Positions 40,577-49,430 of a DNA stretch of 64,000 nt are shown piece by piece. Source of the stretch: Nocardia brevicatena NBRC 12119 (GTDB lineage: Bacteria; Actinomycetota; Actinomycetes; Mycobacteriales; Mycobacteriaceae); assembly GCF_000308495.1 (NCBI RefSeq), contig NZ_BAFU01000044.1, forward strand, positions 1-64,000, in the 5' to 3' direction. A program made the position numbers and the translations under genes. Within the stretch, counting starts at the first letter, position 1, and each line of letters opens with the position of its first letter. The notes below the pieces were generated by a model, which did not search any database, had not been told where the DNA came from, and was given only the letters and a program-made list of their open reading frames with translations.

Positions 40577-40582
40577 TAGAAT
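40577..40582 (+). promoter_or_regulatory. -10 box of the ileS T-box transcript
   Basis: TAGAAT lies five bases before the ATG of the short leader frame at 40588. TTGACC at 40563-40568 is too close to be a -35 (8-base spacer). Confidence 0.5.
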
Positions 40583-40584
40583 CA

Positions 40585-40857
40585 AACATGGAAATCGGCA
40601 TCGATCCGGCCATCACCGGGGAGCCTTCGGAAGAACGGTGACGCGCCACGGCGATCATTGGGTGTGATCGCGGCGCGCAACTCAGTAGAACCGAACGGGT
40701 GAGCCCGTCACAGCTCGTAACGAGAGGTTCGTCGCCCGTGCGCGGGCGAGGGACAAGCGGGGTGGTACCGCGGTTCCGGCGCACCGGGCGTCGGTGATCG
40801 TCCCCGTGCCGCATTCAACCGCGCTCGCAGCGCTCGGCACGAGGAGACCTATCCGCG
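40585..40857 (+). promoter_or_regulatory. Translational T-box riboswitch of ileS (ultrashort Stem I)
   Basis: The leader binds uncharged tRNA-Ile and controls ribosome access to ileS. The specifier loop has ATC (isoleucine) at 40612-40614, followed by ACCGGGGAGCCTTCGGAAG as in the ultrashort Stem I T-boxes of Nocardia and Mycobacterium ileS. A middle hairpin, GCGATCA / TGATCGC, lies at 40651-40671. The T-box sequence GGTGGTACCGCGG is at 40761-40773; its UGGU (40763-40766) would pair with the tRNA ACCA end. The sequestrator is visible: GTGCCG (40806-40811) pairs with CGGCAC (40835-40840), and the adjacent CCC faces the ribosome site GAGGAG (40841-40846). No terminator T run is present, so control is on translation. 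Confidence 0.92.
40588..40641 (+). CDS. Possible 17-codon leader frame inside the ileS T-box
   Basis: An ATG at the predicted transcript start opens MEIGIDPAITGEPSEER and ends with TGA at 40639. Three of the 17 codons are ATC (Ile), and the third is exactly the T-box specifier. It has no Shine-Dalgarno sequence, but leaderless translation is common in this group. Stem I pairing alone could explain the sequence, so coding is not proven. Confidence 0.3.
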   Translation: MEIGIDPAITGEPSEER

Positions 40858-43800
40858 ATGGCGGACGAGACTTCCAGAAGCAACGCATACCCCCGCGTCG
40901 ATCTCGATGGCGGTTCCGGTGCGTCCTTCCCTGAGCTGGAACGGGCCGTACTCGACGCCTGGGTGGCCGACGACACCTTCCGCGCCAGTATCGAGAACCG
41001 GTCCGGTGCGGGTGATGCGGTGGACGGGGGCACCCCGTCCGGGGCGGAGGGGGAGTTCGTGTTCTACGACGGGCCCCCGTTTGCCAACGGTCTGCCGCAT
41101 TATGGCCATTTGCTCACCGGATACGTCAAGGATGTCATCCCACGCTTTCAGACGATGCGCGGTAAGCGTGTCGATCGACGTTTCGGTTGGGACTGTCACG
41201 GGCTCCCCGCCGAAATCGAAGCCGAAAAACAGCTGGGTATCACGGACAAATCACAGATCGATTCGATGGGGCTCGCGGAATTCAATGCCGCGTGCAAAAC
41301 ATCGGTGCTTCGCTACACCGGCGAATGGCGCGAATATGTCACCCGCCAGGCCCGCTGGGTGGACTTCGACAACGACTACAAGACGCTCGATCTCGACTTC
41401 ATGGAGTCGGTCATGTGGGCGTTCAGGTCGCTCTACGACAAGGGGCTGATCTATCAGGGCTTCCGGGTACTGCCCTACAGCTGGTACGAGCAGACGCCGC
41501 TGTCGAACCAGGAGACCCGGCTCGACGACGCCTACAAGATGCGCCAGGACCCGGCGGTCACCGTGGATATGCCGCTGCGGGTGCGCGCCGACCACCCACT
41601 CCACGATCTGGACGGTGCCAACGCCCTGATCTGGACCACCACTCCGTGGACGCTGCCGTCCAACCTGGCCGTCGCGGTTCATCCCGAGGTGCGGTACGCA
41701 CACGTGCGCGGGGCCGACGGCAAGCGGTATGTGCTGGCCGCCGAGCGGGCGGGTCATTATGCCCGCGAACTCGGCGAGCAGCCGGAGGTGCTCGGTGAGT
41801 TCGACGGCGCCGCGCTGGTGGACCTGAGCTACACCCCGCCGTTCGACTTCTTCCTCGGACATCCGAACGCGCACCGGGTGTTGGCCGCCGACTATGTCAC
41901 CACCGAATCCGGTACCGGCATTGTGCATATGGCGCCGGCCTTCGGTGAGGAGGACATGGACGTCTGCCAGGCCAACGGGATCGAGTTGGTGCAGCCGCTC
42001 GATCCGGGCGGCCGGTTCACCTCCGTGGTGCCCCCCTACGAGGGGCTGATGGTCTTCGACGCCAATCCGGTGATCATCAAAGACCTCAAGGCCGCGGGCA
42101 AACTGTTGCGGCACGAGACCATCGAACACTCCTATCCGCACAGCTGGCGGTCCGGACAGCCGCTCATCTACATGGCGGTGCCGTCCTGGTTCGTCGCGGT
42201 CACCGAGTTCCGTGAGCGGATGGTGGAACTGAACAAGCAGATCAACTGGGTGCCCGAACACATCCGCGACGGCCAGTTCGGCAAATGGCTGGAAGGTGCG
42301 CGGGACTGGAACATCAGCCGCAACCGATACTGGGGCAGCCCGATCCCCGTGTGGGTGTCCGACGACCCGGCCTATCCGCGGATCGATGTCTACGGCTCAC
42401 TGGACGAGCTGGAACGCGATTTCGGAGTCCGACCCACCGATCTGCACCGGCCCATGATCGACGAACTCACCCGGCCCAACCCGGACGATCCCACCGGGCG
42501 CTCGACCATGCGCCGAGTGCCGGAGGTACTGGACTGCTGGTTCGAATCCGGGTCCATGCCGTTCGCCCAGGTGCACTACCCGTTCGAGAACAAGGACTGG
42601 TTCGATTCGCACTTCCCGGGCGATTTCATCGTCGAGTACAACGGGCAGACCCGCGGCTGGTTCTACACCCTGCACGTGTTGGCCACCGCCCTGTTCGACA
42701 GCCCGGCGTTCGAGAACGTGGTCGCGCACGGCATCGTGCTCGGCGACGACGGGCTGAAGATGAGCAAGTCCAAGCGCAACTACCCGGATGTGTTCGAGGT
42801 CTTCGACCGGGACGGCTCCGACGCCATGCGCTGGTTCCTGATGAGCTCGCCCATCCTGCGGGGCGGCAACCTCATCGTCACTGAGCGCGGTATCCGCGAA
42901 GGGATGAGCCATGCGCTGCGCCCGCTGTGGAACACTTGGACCTTCCTGCAGCTCTACGCCTCGAAACCGGGGCAGTGGCGCACGGACTCGCCGCATGTGC
43001 TCGACCGCTACATCCTGGCCAAGTTGGCGCAGACGCGGGATGTCATCACCGCGGCGCTCCAGACCTACGATATCGCCGGCGCCTGTGAGGAACTGCGTGC
43101 CTTCGCCGACGCGCTGACCAATTGGTACGTGCGCCGCTCGCGGACACGGTTCTGGGCCGAGGATCGGGACGCCGTCGATACCCTGCACACCGTGCTGGAG
43201 GTGGCCGCTCGGCTGGCCGCGCCGCTGCTGCCGCTGGTCACGGAGGTCATCTGGCGCGGGTTGACCGGAGAGCGCTCGGTTCATCTGGCGGACTGGCCCG
43301 GCGAGAACGATCTGCCCCACGATGCCGAGCTGGTCGAGGCCATGGACGAGGTCCGTACCGTGTGCTCGACGGTGCTGAGCCTGCGCAAGGCACAGCAGCT
43401 GCGGGTGCGGCTGCCGTTGGCGGAGGTCACCATCGCCGCACCGGACGCCGAACGGCTGCGTCCCTACACCGACATCATCGCCGACGAGGTGAATGTCAAG
43501 CAGGTCGATCTGACCCCCGATGTGGCCGCCCACGGCCGGTTCGAGCTGGTGGTGAACGCCCGCGCGGCCGGCCCGCGCCTCGGCAAGGATGTGCAGCGGG
43601 TGATCAAGGCCGTCAAGGCGGGCGAATGGTCCGCCCACGCCGACGGAGTGGTGAGCGCGGCCGGGATCGAACTGCTGCCCGAGGAATACACCCGGCGGTT
43701 GGTGGCGGCCGAACCCGAGTCCACCGCGGCGCTGCCCGGCAACACCGGCCTGGTGGTGCTGAACTCGGTGGTCACCGAGGATCTGGAGGCCGAGGGCTGG

Positions 43801-44034
43801 GCGCGCGATGTGATCCGCGATCTGCAGGAGACGCGCAAGTCGATCGGCCTGGACGTCTCGGACCGGATCCGGGTGGTGCTGTCCGTTCCCGAGGATCGGC
43901 GCGCCTGGGCCGAAACACACCGTGAGCTGATCGCCGGGGAGGTCTTGGCCGTCGAGCTGGAATTCGGTGACGCGGGAGAGGGTTCGGCGCAGATCACCGG
44001 CGGTGCGCGCGCCCGGATCACCCGGGCGGGCTGA
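40858..44034 (+). CDS. ileS: Isoleucyl-tRNA synthetase, eukaryote-like (type II) form
   Basis: IleS charges tRNA-Ile. The 1058-residue enzyme has the class I HIGH motif as HYGH at 81-84 ([13 protein letters not shown]), [13 protein letters not shown] and KMSKS at 634-638. The editing domain lies between them and contains [15 protein letters not shown]. The long C-terminal region without a zinc-binding tail and the overall length match the eukaryote-like IleS2 group, also found in M. tuberculosis, which is known for low sensitivity to mupirocin. The start ATG follows GAGGAG of the T-box sequestrator. Confidence 0.97.
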   Translation: MADETSRSNAYPRVDLDGGSGASFPELERAVLDAWVADDTFRASIENRSGAGDAVDGGTPSGAEGEFVFYDGPPFANGLPHYGHLLTGYVKDVIPRFQTMRGKRVDRRFGWDCHGLPAEIEAEKQLGITDKSQIDSMGLAEFNAACKTSVLRYTGEWREYVTRQARWVDFDNDYKTLDLDFMESVMWAFRSLYDKGLIYQGFRVLPYSWYEQTPLSNQETRLDDAYKMRQDPAVTVDMPLRVRADHPLHDLDGANALIWTTTPWTLPSNLAVAVHPEVRYAHVRGADGKRYVLAAERAGHYARELGEQPEVLGEFDGAALVDLSYTPPFDFFLGHPNAHRVLAADYVTTESGTGIVHMAPAFGEEDMDVCQANGIELVQPLDPGGRFTSVVPPYEGLMVFDANPVIIKDLKAAGKLLRHETIEHSYPHSWRSGQPLIYMAVPSWFVAVTEFRERMVELNKQINWVPEHIRDGQFGKWLEGARDWNISRNRYWGSPIPVWVSDDPAYPRIDVYGSLDELERDFGVRPTDLHRPMIDELTRPNPDDPTGRSTMRRVPEVLDCWFESGSMPFAQVHYPFENKDWFDSHFPGDFIVEYNGQTRGWFYTLHVLATALFDSPAFENVVAHGIVLGDDGLKMSKSKRNYPDVFEVFDRDGSDAMRWFLMSSPILRGGNLIVTERGIREGMSHALRPLWNTWTFLQLYASKPGQWRTDSPHVLDRYILAKLAQTRDVITAALQTYDIAGACEELRAFADALTNWYVRRSRTRFWAEDRDAVDTLHTVLEVAARLAAPLLPLVTEVIWRGLTGERSVHLADWPGENDLPHDAELVEAMDEVRTVCSTVLSLRKAQQLRVRLPLAEVTIAAPDAERLRPYTDIIADEVNVKQVDLTPDVAAHGRFELVVNARAAGPRLGKDVQRVIKAVKAGEWSAHADGVVSAAGIELLPEEYTRRLVAAEPESTAALPGNTGLVVLNSVVTEDLEAEGWARDVIRDLQETRKSIGLDVSDRIRVVLSVPEDRRAWAETHRELIAGEVLAVELEFGDAGEGSAQITGGARARITRAG

Positions 44035-44037
44035 GCT

Positions 44038-44057
44038 GTGGCCGACCGTCCGGCCAC
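44038..44057 (+). terminator. Small hairpin after ileS
   Basis: GTGGCCG (44038-44044) pairs with CGGCCAC (44051-44057) over a 6-base loop, directly after the ileS stop. Confidence 0.4.
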
Positions 44058-44097
44058 GGCGTGGGCTGTGGCCGGGCTGTCGTGCGGCGGTGTCAAC

Positions 44098-44103
44098 TAG
44101 GGT
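44098..44103 (+). promoter_or_regulatory. Candidate -10 box before the gene at 44112
   Basis: TAGGGT ends eight bases before the ATG, so the transcript would be leaderless or nearly so. Confidence 0.4.
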
Positions 44104-44111
44104 GAGGTCCC

Positions 44112-45071
44112 ATGGTTTCGGATGATCCCCGTGAATGGTGGAAGTCGGCGCCGGAGGGGAAGGGGAGGGAGTCCTCGTCGGGACAATGGCAGCAGGCCCA
44201 GGGCGCACCCCCGACGGTGCATTGGGGCGAGAACGCGGGGCGGGTGTCGCAGCCGGGCATAACGGGTCCGGGGCAGCCCGATCCATACGGCCCGGCGCCC
44301 ACCGGTCCGTACGAAGCGCCGCCGCTGGGATCGACCGGGGGGTGGGGCGGACCGCCCACCCGGAACAACCACGGCCCCCTGATCGCGGTTCTGGTGGTCG
44401 TGGTGGTGTTGGCCCTGGCCGGTGTCGTGGGGTTGGTGGTGCTGCGCGGTTCGGATTCGGGGAAGAACACCGCGACCGCCGATACGACGACCGCCACGAC
44501 CTCGACGAGCCGGTCCGCCACTCGTACCACCTCGGCGGCGCCGACGAGTGCCCTGGCCGAGGGCGAGCCGCAGTTGCGCACCGTGCCGCCGGTGGCGGTA
44601 CTCGGTCCCACCTGGCTCGAGAGCGACAAGACCTACACCATGGCGTTCAAGGGGTGGCCCTTCGCCTTTCGGACCGCGGGCAGCTGGGGATGTATGAAGG
44701 GATCGATCGAGGAGATACCCGACGCGCAGGCCTGGAGGTGTATCGACGAATCCGATTCGAACGCCGACCAGCGCGTCGACATCATCCTGCGGAAGTGCCC
44801 CACCACCTGTGATCCGGACACACAGCGCAGGTACAACGCGGACTGGCTGAAGGAGAAGGCCGGCCAGGCCACCCGGTTCGACGACCGCACCTTCTATATC
44901 GAGGAGCAGTCCAACGAACGTGGACGTTACAGCGTGGATCTCAGCCGCTATTTCGCCGACCCGGCCGGGGGTGCGTTGGTCTGGCAGGTCGGTGTGTACG
45001 CGGAATCGCCGCCGCAGACCAAGGATGTCGCCCTGAAGGCGCTCAACGATATCGCCACCCAGACGCAGTGA
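44112..45071 (+). CDS. Membrane-anchored extracytoplasmic protein of unknown function
   Basis: I do not recognise this 319-residue protein. It has a Gly/Pro/Gln-rich cytoplasmic N terminus (1-85), one transmembrane helix (about 89-111) and a Thr/Ser-rich spacer (115-145). A folded extracytoplasmic domain (about 155-319) contains four cysteines (C194, C210, C229, C233) that could form two disulfides. The architecture (Pro-rich tail, one helix, Thr-rich spacer, small Cys-containing domain) is common among cell-envelope proteins of Nocardia. A U-rich terminator follows the stop, so it is probably monocistronic. Confidence 0.75.
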   Translation: MVSDDPREWWKSAPEGKGRESSSGQWQQAQGAPPTVHWGENAGRVSQPGITGPGQPDPYGPAPTGPYEAPPLGSTGGWGGPPTRNNHGPLIAVLVVVVVLALAGVVGLVVLRGSDSGKNTATADTTTATTSTSRSATRTTSAAPTSALAEGEPQLRTVPPVAVLGPTWLESDKTYTMAFKGWPFAFRTAGSWGCMKGSIEEIPDAQAWRCIDESDSNADQRVDIILRKCPTTCDPDTQRRYNADWLKEKAGQATRFDDRTFYIEEQSNERGRYSVDLSRYFADPAGGALVWQVGVYAESPPQTKDVALKALNDIATQTQ

Positions 45072-45090
45072 ACCGAGTTCACGAGTGAAG

Positions 45091-45122
45091 TGCGGGGCGT
45101 TCAAACGTCGCCTCGCATTTTT
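45091..45122 (+). terminator. Intrinsic terminator with T run
   Basis: TGCGGGGCG (45091-45099) pairs with CGCCTCGCA (45109-45117) with one G.T wobble, followed by TTTTT (45118-45122). It is the clearest rho-independent terminator in the window. Confidence 0.85.
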
Positions 45123-45409
45123 GTGACGTAGATGATATCCCGGCGGATTATCGAAATCTCGGGGTTCGCCCGGATCACGCGGGACAATCATTCCCGCCGC
45201 CGCCCCTGCCGAACGTGCCGGTGGCGCGACAGGCGCCGACGGCGGTGATCGTTGCGGTCTGTTCTACCTGTAATGCGCTGTGCCGAGGGCTGGTACGCCT
45301 CGACACGCGTCGCTGTGGTCTGCGGTCCCTCTCGTCGACGAGTGGGTGCCGCCTCTCTGCGGGGCCCGTCGTACGGCGGCCCGCCTCCAGACGACAGAAG
45401 GGTGGGCAT
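45123..45409 (+). other. Leader region of the NlpC/P60 gene, no gene seen
   Basis: The gap from the previous gene is 338 bases including the terminator. I looked for a c-di-AMP (ydaO) riboswitch, common upstream of secreted hydrolases, and could not recognise its conserved core. Several self-complementary stretches, such as CGTCGACGAG near 45330, may fold. Confidence 0.35.
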
Positions 45410-45946
45410 GTGATCGGAATCCGGCTACGCCGAGGTGCTCTCGGAATCGCCATCGCCGCCTGCGCCGCAGGCGTTCTCGCACCGACCGTGGGAGCCGATA
45501 CCGGCAGCGGGACCGGGTCGGGCTCCAGTGGTTCGGGCAGCGCCGGGAGCTCCGGCAGCTCCGGCAGCTCCAGTGGGTCGGCCGCGCTGCCGATTTCGAG
45601 CCCCAACGGGCTGGGCGCGCTCACCGCGGCCCTGACCCAGCTCGGCAAGCCGTATGAATGGGGCGGGATGGGCCCATACGCGTGGGACTGTTCGGGTTTG
45701 GTGCAGTGGGCATTCCGGCAGGTCGGTGTGCGTCTGCCGAGAACCACCTGGGAACAGGCCGAGGTGGGTGCCGCGGTGCCGCTGCACGCGCTGTCCCCCG
45801 GGGATGTGGTCATCCTGAACTCGGACGCCTCACACGTCGGGATCTACGCCGGATACGGGCAGGTGTTCAACGCCTACGGCCGTGGAGTGCCGGTAGGTTT
45901 CACCCCGCTGAACCAGTTCGTCATCAAGACCATCCGCCGCTTCTGA
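45410..45946 (+). CDS. Secreted NlpC/P60 family peptidoglycan hydrolase
   Basis: The 178-residue protein is an exported NlpC/P60 cysteine peptidase that would cut peptidoglycan stem peptides. A signal peptide (about 1-28, RRGALGIAIAACAAGVLAPT) is followed by a Gly/Ser linker of repeated GSS (31-58). The catalytic domain has C94 in AWDCSGLVQWAF and H142 in ASHVGIYAG. The third polar residue of the triad position appears to be N154 (FNAYGRG), where many family members have His. The GTG at 45410 gives a normal signal peptide; a longer frame from 45215 does not. It lies convergent with the galU-like gene. Confidence 0.85.
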   Translation: MIGIRLRRGALGIAIAACAAGVLAPTVGADTGSGTGSGSSGSGSAGSSGSSGSSSGSAALPISSPNGLGALTAALTQLGKPYEWGGMGPYAWDCSGLVQWAFRQVGVRLPRTTWEQAEVGAAVPLHALSPGDVVILNSDASHVGIYAGYGQVFNAYGRGVPVGFTPLNQFVIKTIRRF

Positions 45947-45968
45947 GCGGGCCGCGGCGACCCGGCCG

Positions 45969-46844
45969 TCAGTCGACGAGCTGGCGCAGCAGCGGCCCGT
46001 AGTCCGGATGCGCCAGCGCGGAGGCGAACTGTGCCACCAGGTAATCGGCCGGGTTGCCGGTGTCGTACCAGCGGCCCTGGATGACCTGGCCGTATACGGC
46101 ATGGTCGGCGGCGTAGGCGTTGATGGCGTCGGTCAGATACACCTCGCCGGTGTGGTGGGTGTACCAGCGCTCGGTCTGCGCCCGCAGTTCCTCGATTATG
46201 CCGGGCGTGACCACATAGCCGCCGATGGCCGCATAGGCCGAGGGCGCGTCCTCCGGCTTCGGCTTCTCCATGATGCCGGAGATGCGCAACAGTCCGTCGT
46301 CGAGGTCCTCGCGCACCTTCGGGACGCCGTAGCGCTGGGATTCCTTGGGGTCCATCGGCATCAGCGCCAGCACGGGGCAGCCGGTGGCCTCGTAGGCGCG
46401 GATGAGCTGCTGGGCGCGGGGGGTCTCGGCGACGAACACATCGTCGGGCCACAACACCAGCATCGGCTCGTCACCGAGGGCGCGGGCGGCGTTCAGTACC
46501 GGCGTGCCGTTGCCGTAGGGACCGTGCTGGTCCAGGTAGGTGATATGCCCGAGCCGGGACAGTTCACCGACCTCTTCCACCGCGTCCGCGTAGGCGGTCT
46601 TCCCGTCCGCGCGCAACTGGGCGACCAGCGTCGGATTGGGGCGGAAATGGTCCTGGATCAGCGATTTTCCACCGCTGACGACAATAGTGATATCAGTGAT
46701 CCCGGACGCCACCAGTTCACGTACGGTGTGCTCGATCACCGGCTTGTCGCCGACCGGCAGCATTTCCTTCGGGATCGCCTTGGTCAGTGGCAGCAGGCGA
46801 GAGCCGATACCGGCGGCTGGGATAACGGCCTTGCGGATCATCAT
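45969..46844 (-). CDS. galU: UTP-glucose-1-phosphate uridylyltransferase (GalU type)
   Basis: GalU makes UDP-glucose from UTP and glucose 1-phosphate. The 291-residue nucleotidyltransferase has the N-terminal signature AVIPAAGIGSRLLPLTKAIP-KEMLPV, ITIVVSGGKSLI, VLWPDDVF, and the sugar-binding EVYLTDAINA and GRWYDTGNP segments. In this genus there may be a second galU elsewhere; substrate choice among glucose, deoxythymidine or related sugars is inferred from the TKAIPKEMLP form typical of UTP enzymes. It is transcribed opposite to its neighbours and may supply UDP-glucose to glycosyltransferases such as the carotenoid GT2. Confidence 0.9.
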   Translation of the reverse strand: MMIRKAVIPAAGIGSRLLPLTKAIPKEMLPVGDKPVIEHTVRELVASGITDITIVVSGGKSLIQDHFRPNPTLVAQLRADGKTAYADAVEEVGELSRLGHITYLDQHGPYGNGTPVLNAARALGDEPMLVLWPDDVFVAETPRAQQLIRAYEATGCPVLALMPMDPKESQRYGVPKVREDLDDGLLRISGIMEKPKPEDAPSAYAAIGGYVVTPGIIEELRAQTERWYTHHTGEVYLTDAINAYAADHAVYGQVIQGRWYDTGNPADYLVAQFASALAHPDYGPLLRQLVD

Positions 46845-47249
46845 CCTCCGATCATCACATATCGCCCGACTCGGGAAGTCCGGCCCGGGTCGGGCGCGGC
46901 GGTTGACACTCCGTTCTCGCGCCGGTGGATGCGCGGATCGGATCCGGCCGGGTCACGGTGCCCTGTTTCGAGAACCGGACATCGAACTCCGGGTCATCGA
47001 CCGGAGTCGGATCCGGTGTCGGCGGGTCGGTGCGCGCGGCGGGCACGGTCGGGTTCCGTATCGCCGACGGCGGACACGGAGCCGGTCGGACATGTCGGAG
47101 GGCGGGCGTAGATTGGCGCCGATCGCCGTGGTGGGCCCTTCGGAGGAGGTAGGTGTGGGACGCGACTCTCGCCGGCCCGGCCGCGGGGCCGCTCGTGCCG
47201 TTGTTCCCGGGCGCCGGGGAAGTGTCCGGGAAGCAGCGCGGAGCCCGTC
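46845..47249. other. Divergent gap between galU and dinB
   Basis: No gene with a recognisable product is seen in this 405-base gap. TAGATT at 47109-47114 is a -10 candidate for dinB. A strong ribosome site, GGAGGAGGT (47142-47150), precedes a GTG that opens a short frame, listed separately. Confidence 0.4.
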
Positions 47250-47371
47250 GTGACGAGTGCGCGTCCCCCGGCGTCGGCGGGGGACGCGGCTCGTGTCGGG
47301 AGCTCGGACGGCGAGACGTCCCGGCGATGGGTGCTGCACATCGATATGGACGCATTCTTCGCCTCCTGTGA
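47153..47371 (+). CDS. Possible short frame overlapping the dinB start
   Basis: A GTG three bases after GGAGGAGGT opens a 72-codon frame in a different phase from dinB, ending 121 bases inside it. The product is Gly/Arg-rich and unlike any family I know. It may be a translated leader coupled to dinB, or chance. Confidence 0.2.
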   Translation: MWDATLAGPAAGPLVPLFPGAGEVSGKQRGARRDECASPGVGGGRGSCRELGRRDVPAMGAAHRYGRILRLL

Positions 47372-48689
47372 GCAGTTGACCCGCCCGACGCTGCGGGGCC
47401 GGCCGGTGCTGGTCGGTGGGACGGGGGCTCGGGGCGTGGTCGCGGGGGCCAGCTACGAGGCACGGGTGTTCGGGGCGCGGTCGGCCATGCCGATGCATCA
47501 GGCGCGGCGACTGGTCGGCGTGGCGGCGGTGGTGGTGCCGCCGCGGGGCGCGCTGTACTCCACGCTCAGCGGGCGGGTCTTCGATACGCTGCGCGCCCGG
47601 ATACCGGTCCTGGAGACGCTGTCGTTCGACGAGGCGTTCGGCGAGCCCGCGGAATTGGCGGGAGCGAGCGTGGCCGAGGTGCGGCGGTTCTGCGCCGGAC
47701 TGCGCGCCGCCGTGCGGGAACGCACCGGACTGGTGGCCTCGGTGGGTGTGGGCAGCGGAAAACAACTCGCCAAGATCGCCTCCGGCCTGGCCAAACCCGA
47801 CGGGGTCCGGGTGATCGCGCCGAGCGAACAGCGGGAACTGTTGGCCGCGCTGCCGGTGCGCAAACTCTGGGGCATCGGACCGGTGGCCGAGAGCCGGCTG
47901 CGCTCGCTCGGGATCGAGACGGTGGGCGCGTTCGCGGCGCTGCCCGAGATGGAGGCGGTGTCCATCCTGGGCGGCAGTATCGGTGCCACCCTGCACCGAC
48001 TGGCCCGCGGGATCGATGACCGGCCGGTCGCCGAACGCGCCGAGGCCAAGCAGATCAGCGCCGAAACCACCTACGAACACGACATCGTCTCCATGCAGCG
48101 GCTGCGCCCGGCGATCGCGGAGATGGCCGCCGCCGCGCACCGTCGGCTCGTCCGCGATGGGCGGGCCGCCCGGACGGTGGTGCTCAAGCTGAAACGCTCC
48201 GATATGAGCATCGTGACCCGCTCCACTACCCTGCCGTACGCCACCGAGGACCTCGCGGCACTCACCGCCGCCGCCCAGCGGTCCGCCGTCGACCCGCTCG
48301 AACTGGGCCCCATCCGGTTGGTCGGCGTCGGATACGCCGGACTGTCGACGGTGCGACAGGAATCGCTGTTCCCGATTTTCGAGGAGGAGCGCACCGAGAT
48401 CACGGAAAGCATCGGCAGCGGGGGAACCGACGGCGAATACGGGACGGTCGCGGACGATCCCGGCGGGCAGGCCCCCGCCCGATCGCCGGGACCGACCGCC
48501 GGGCCCGGCTGGCGGGCGGGGATGGATGTCCGGCACGAGGAGTTCGGACATGGGTGGGTGCAGGGTGCAGGGTACGGGGTGGTGACCGTCCGGTTCGAGA
48601 CCCGCTCGACAGGTCCCGGTCCGGCGCGTACGTTCGCTGCCGATGACACCAAGCTGGCCCCGGCGGATCCGCTCGACAGCCTGTGTTGA
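47250..48689 (+). CDS. dinB: DNA polymerase IV (DinB/DinX) with C-terminal extension
   Basis: This Y-family polymerase performs translesion synthesis. The 479-residue protein has the catalytic [12 protein letters not shown] (D32, steric gate F37), SFDEAF (D127, E128), [21 protein letters not shown] and a clamp-binding QESLF motif at 370-374. An extra domain of about 70 residues (about 412-479) has [20 protein letters not shown], resembling the Tudor-like C-terminal domain (DUF3553) of UvrD/PcrA helicases. The GTG at 47250 has GGAG seven bases upstream. It corresponds to M. tuberculosis dinX (Rv1537), which also follows ileS. Confidence 0.93.
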   Translation: MTSARPPASAGDAARVGSSDGETSRRWVLHIDMDAFFASCEQLTRPTLRGRPVLVGGTGARGVVAGASYEARVFGARSAMPMHQARRLVGVAAVVVPPRGALYSTLSGRVFDTLRARIPVLETLSFDEAFGEPAELAGASVAEVRRFCAGLRAAVRERTGLVASVGVGSGKQLAKIASGLAKPDGVRVIAPSEQRELLAALPVRKLWGIGPVAESRLRSLGIETVGAFAALPEMEAVSILGGSIGATLHRLARGIDDRPVAERAEAKQISAETTYEHDIVSMQRLRPAIAEMAAAAHRRLVRDGRAARTVVLKLKRSDMSIVTRSTTLPYATEDLAALTAAAQRSAVDPLELGPIRLVGVGYAGLSTVRQESLFPIFEEERTEITESIGSGGTDGEYGTVADDPGGQAPARSPGPTAGPGWRAGMDVRHEEFGHGWVQGAGYGVVTVRFETRSTGPGPARTFAADDTKLAPADPLDSLC

Positions 48690-48788
48690 CGGTTCGGCGG
48701 GTAGTTTGGTGATCCGTGCAGCGTCGCCGGTTCCGGTGGGGCTGCCATCAGTGCACGACACCGAACCCCGAACGCAAAGGACGAGCAG

Positions 48789-49298
48789 TTGAAGCTTCGC
48801 AAAACCGGACGTATCGCGATCGCCGGCCTGGCCGCCGTGGCCGCGCTGACCTTGAGCGCGTGTGGTAGCGATGACTCGAACTCGGACACCAAGGCCGACA
48901 AGTCCACCACGCAGCAGGAAACCACCGGGGCCGCCATGGCCGACCTGCCGCCGGTCCCCACGGCCGCGGATCTGAATACTCAGCTGCAGCGCGCGCTCGA
49001 TCCGAACGTGCCCAACGAAGAGAAGTTGGGGATGGTGCAGGGCGCCGAGGCCGACCCGAACCTGCCGGCCACCCTGGCGCAGGCCTACCAGAACTCCGGC
49101 GCCACCATCGAGGTCACCGAGGTGAGCTCCTTCGGTGACACCCTCAACGCCAAGGCCAAGTTCAAGCTGGGCGATCAGGAGAACATGGTCGACGTGCCGT
49201 TCGTCGCCGAGAACGGCGAATGGAAGGTCGAGAAGACCTGGGCCTGCAATATGCTCGCCACCGCGCAGCTGCAGTCGCCCGCGTGCCCGGCGGCCTGA
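48789..49298 (+). CDS. MTB12-like lipoprotein
   Basis: The 169-residue protein has a lipoprotein signal, with lipobox LSAC and acylated C25, then a Ser/Asp/Thr-rich spacer. The mature domain, with PPVPTAADLNTQLQRALDPN and VPNEEKLGMVQG, resembles the low-molecular-weight antigen MTB12/CFP2 domain of M. tuberculosis, whose function is unknown. The start is a TTG with AAAGGACGAG upstream; no other start precedes the signal peptide. A 14-bp terminator stem follows. Confidence 0.75.
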   Translation: MKLRKTGRIAIAGLAAVAALTLSACGSDDSNSDTKADKSTTQQETTGAAMADLPPVPTAADLNTQLQRALDPNVPNEEKLGMVQGAEADPNLPATLAQAYQNSGATIEVTEVSSFGDTLNAKAKFKLGDQENMVDVPFVAENGEWKVEKTWACNMLATAQLQSPACPAA

Positions 49299-49310
49299 CC
49301 GGTCCACGGA

Positions 49311-49351
49311 GGAAACCGGCCGGCACCCCGCGGGGGCGCCGGCCGGTTTCC
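49311..49351 (+). terminator. 14-bp stem terminator after the MTB12-like gene
   Basis: The arms 49311-49324 and 49338-49351 are perfectly complementary, with a 13-base GC-rich loop. It isolates the P-type ATPase promoter just downstream. Confidence 0.8.
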
Positions 49352-49417
49352 GTCTCCGGAGGACGTGCCCGTCCGAATCGGCGGCCCGATGGGGCGGCGA
49401 CGCGTGGGGGACTCGCC

Positions 49418-49423
49418 TAGGCT
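49418..49423 (+). promoter_or_regulatory. -10 box for a leaderless ctpE transcript
   Basis: TAGGCT ends seven bases before the ATG at 49431. This is the same hexamer as before pgeF. Confidence 0.55.
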
Positions 49424-49430
49424 TGCCGTT

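Noticed and set aside
40563-40582. TTGACC plus TAGAAT as a full -35/-10 promoter for ileS
   Set aside because: The spacer is only 8 bases. TAGAAT alone is kept as a -10 candidate.
45123-45409. Possible ydaO (c-di-AMP) riboswitch before the NlpC/P60 gene
   Set aside because: Such switches are common before secreted hydrolases, but I could not find the conserved core blocks in this leader.
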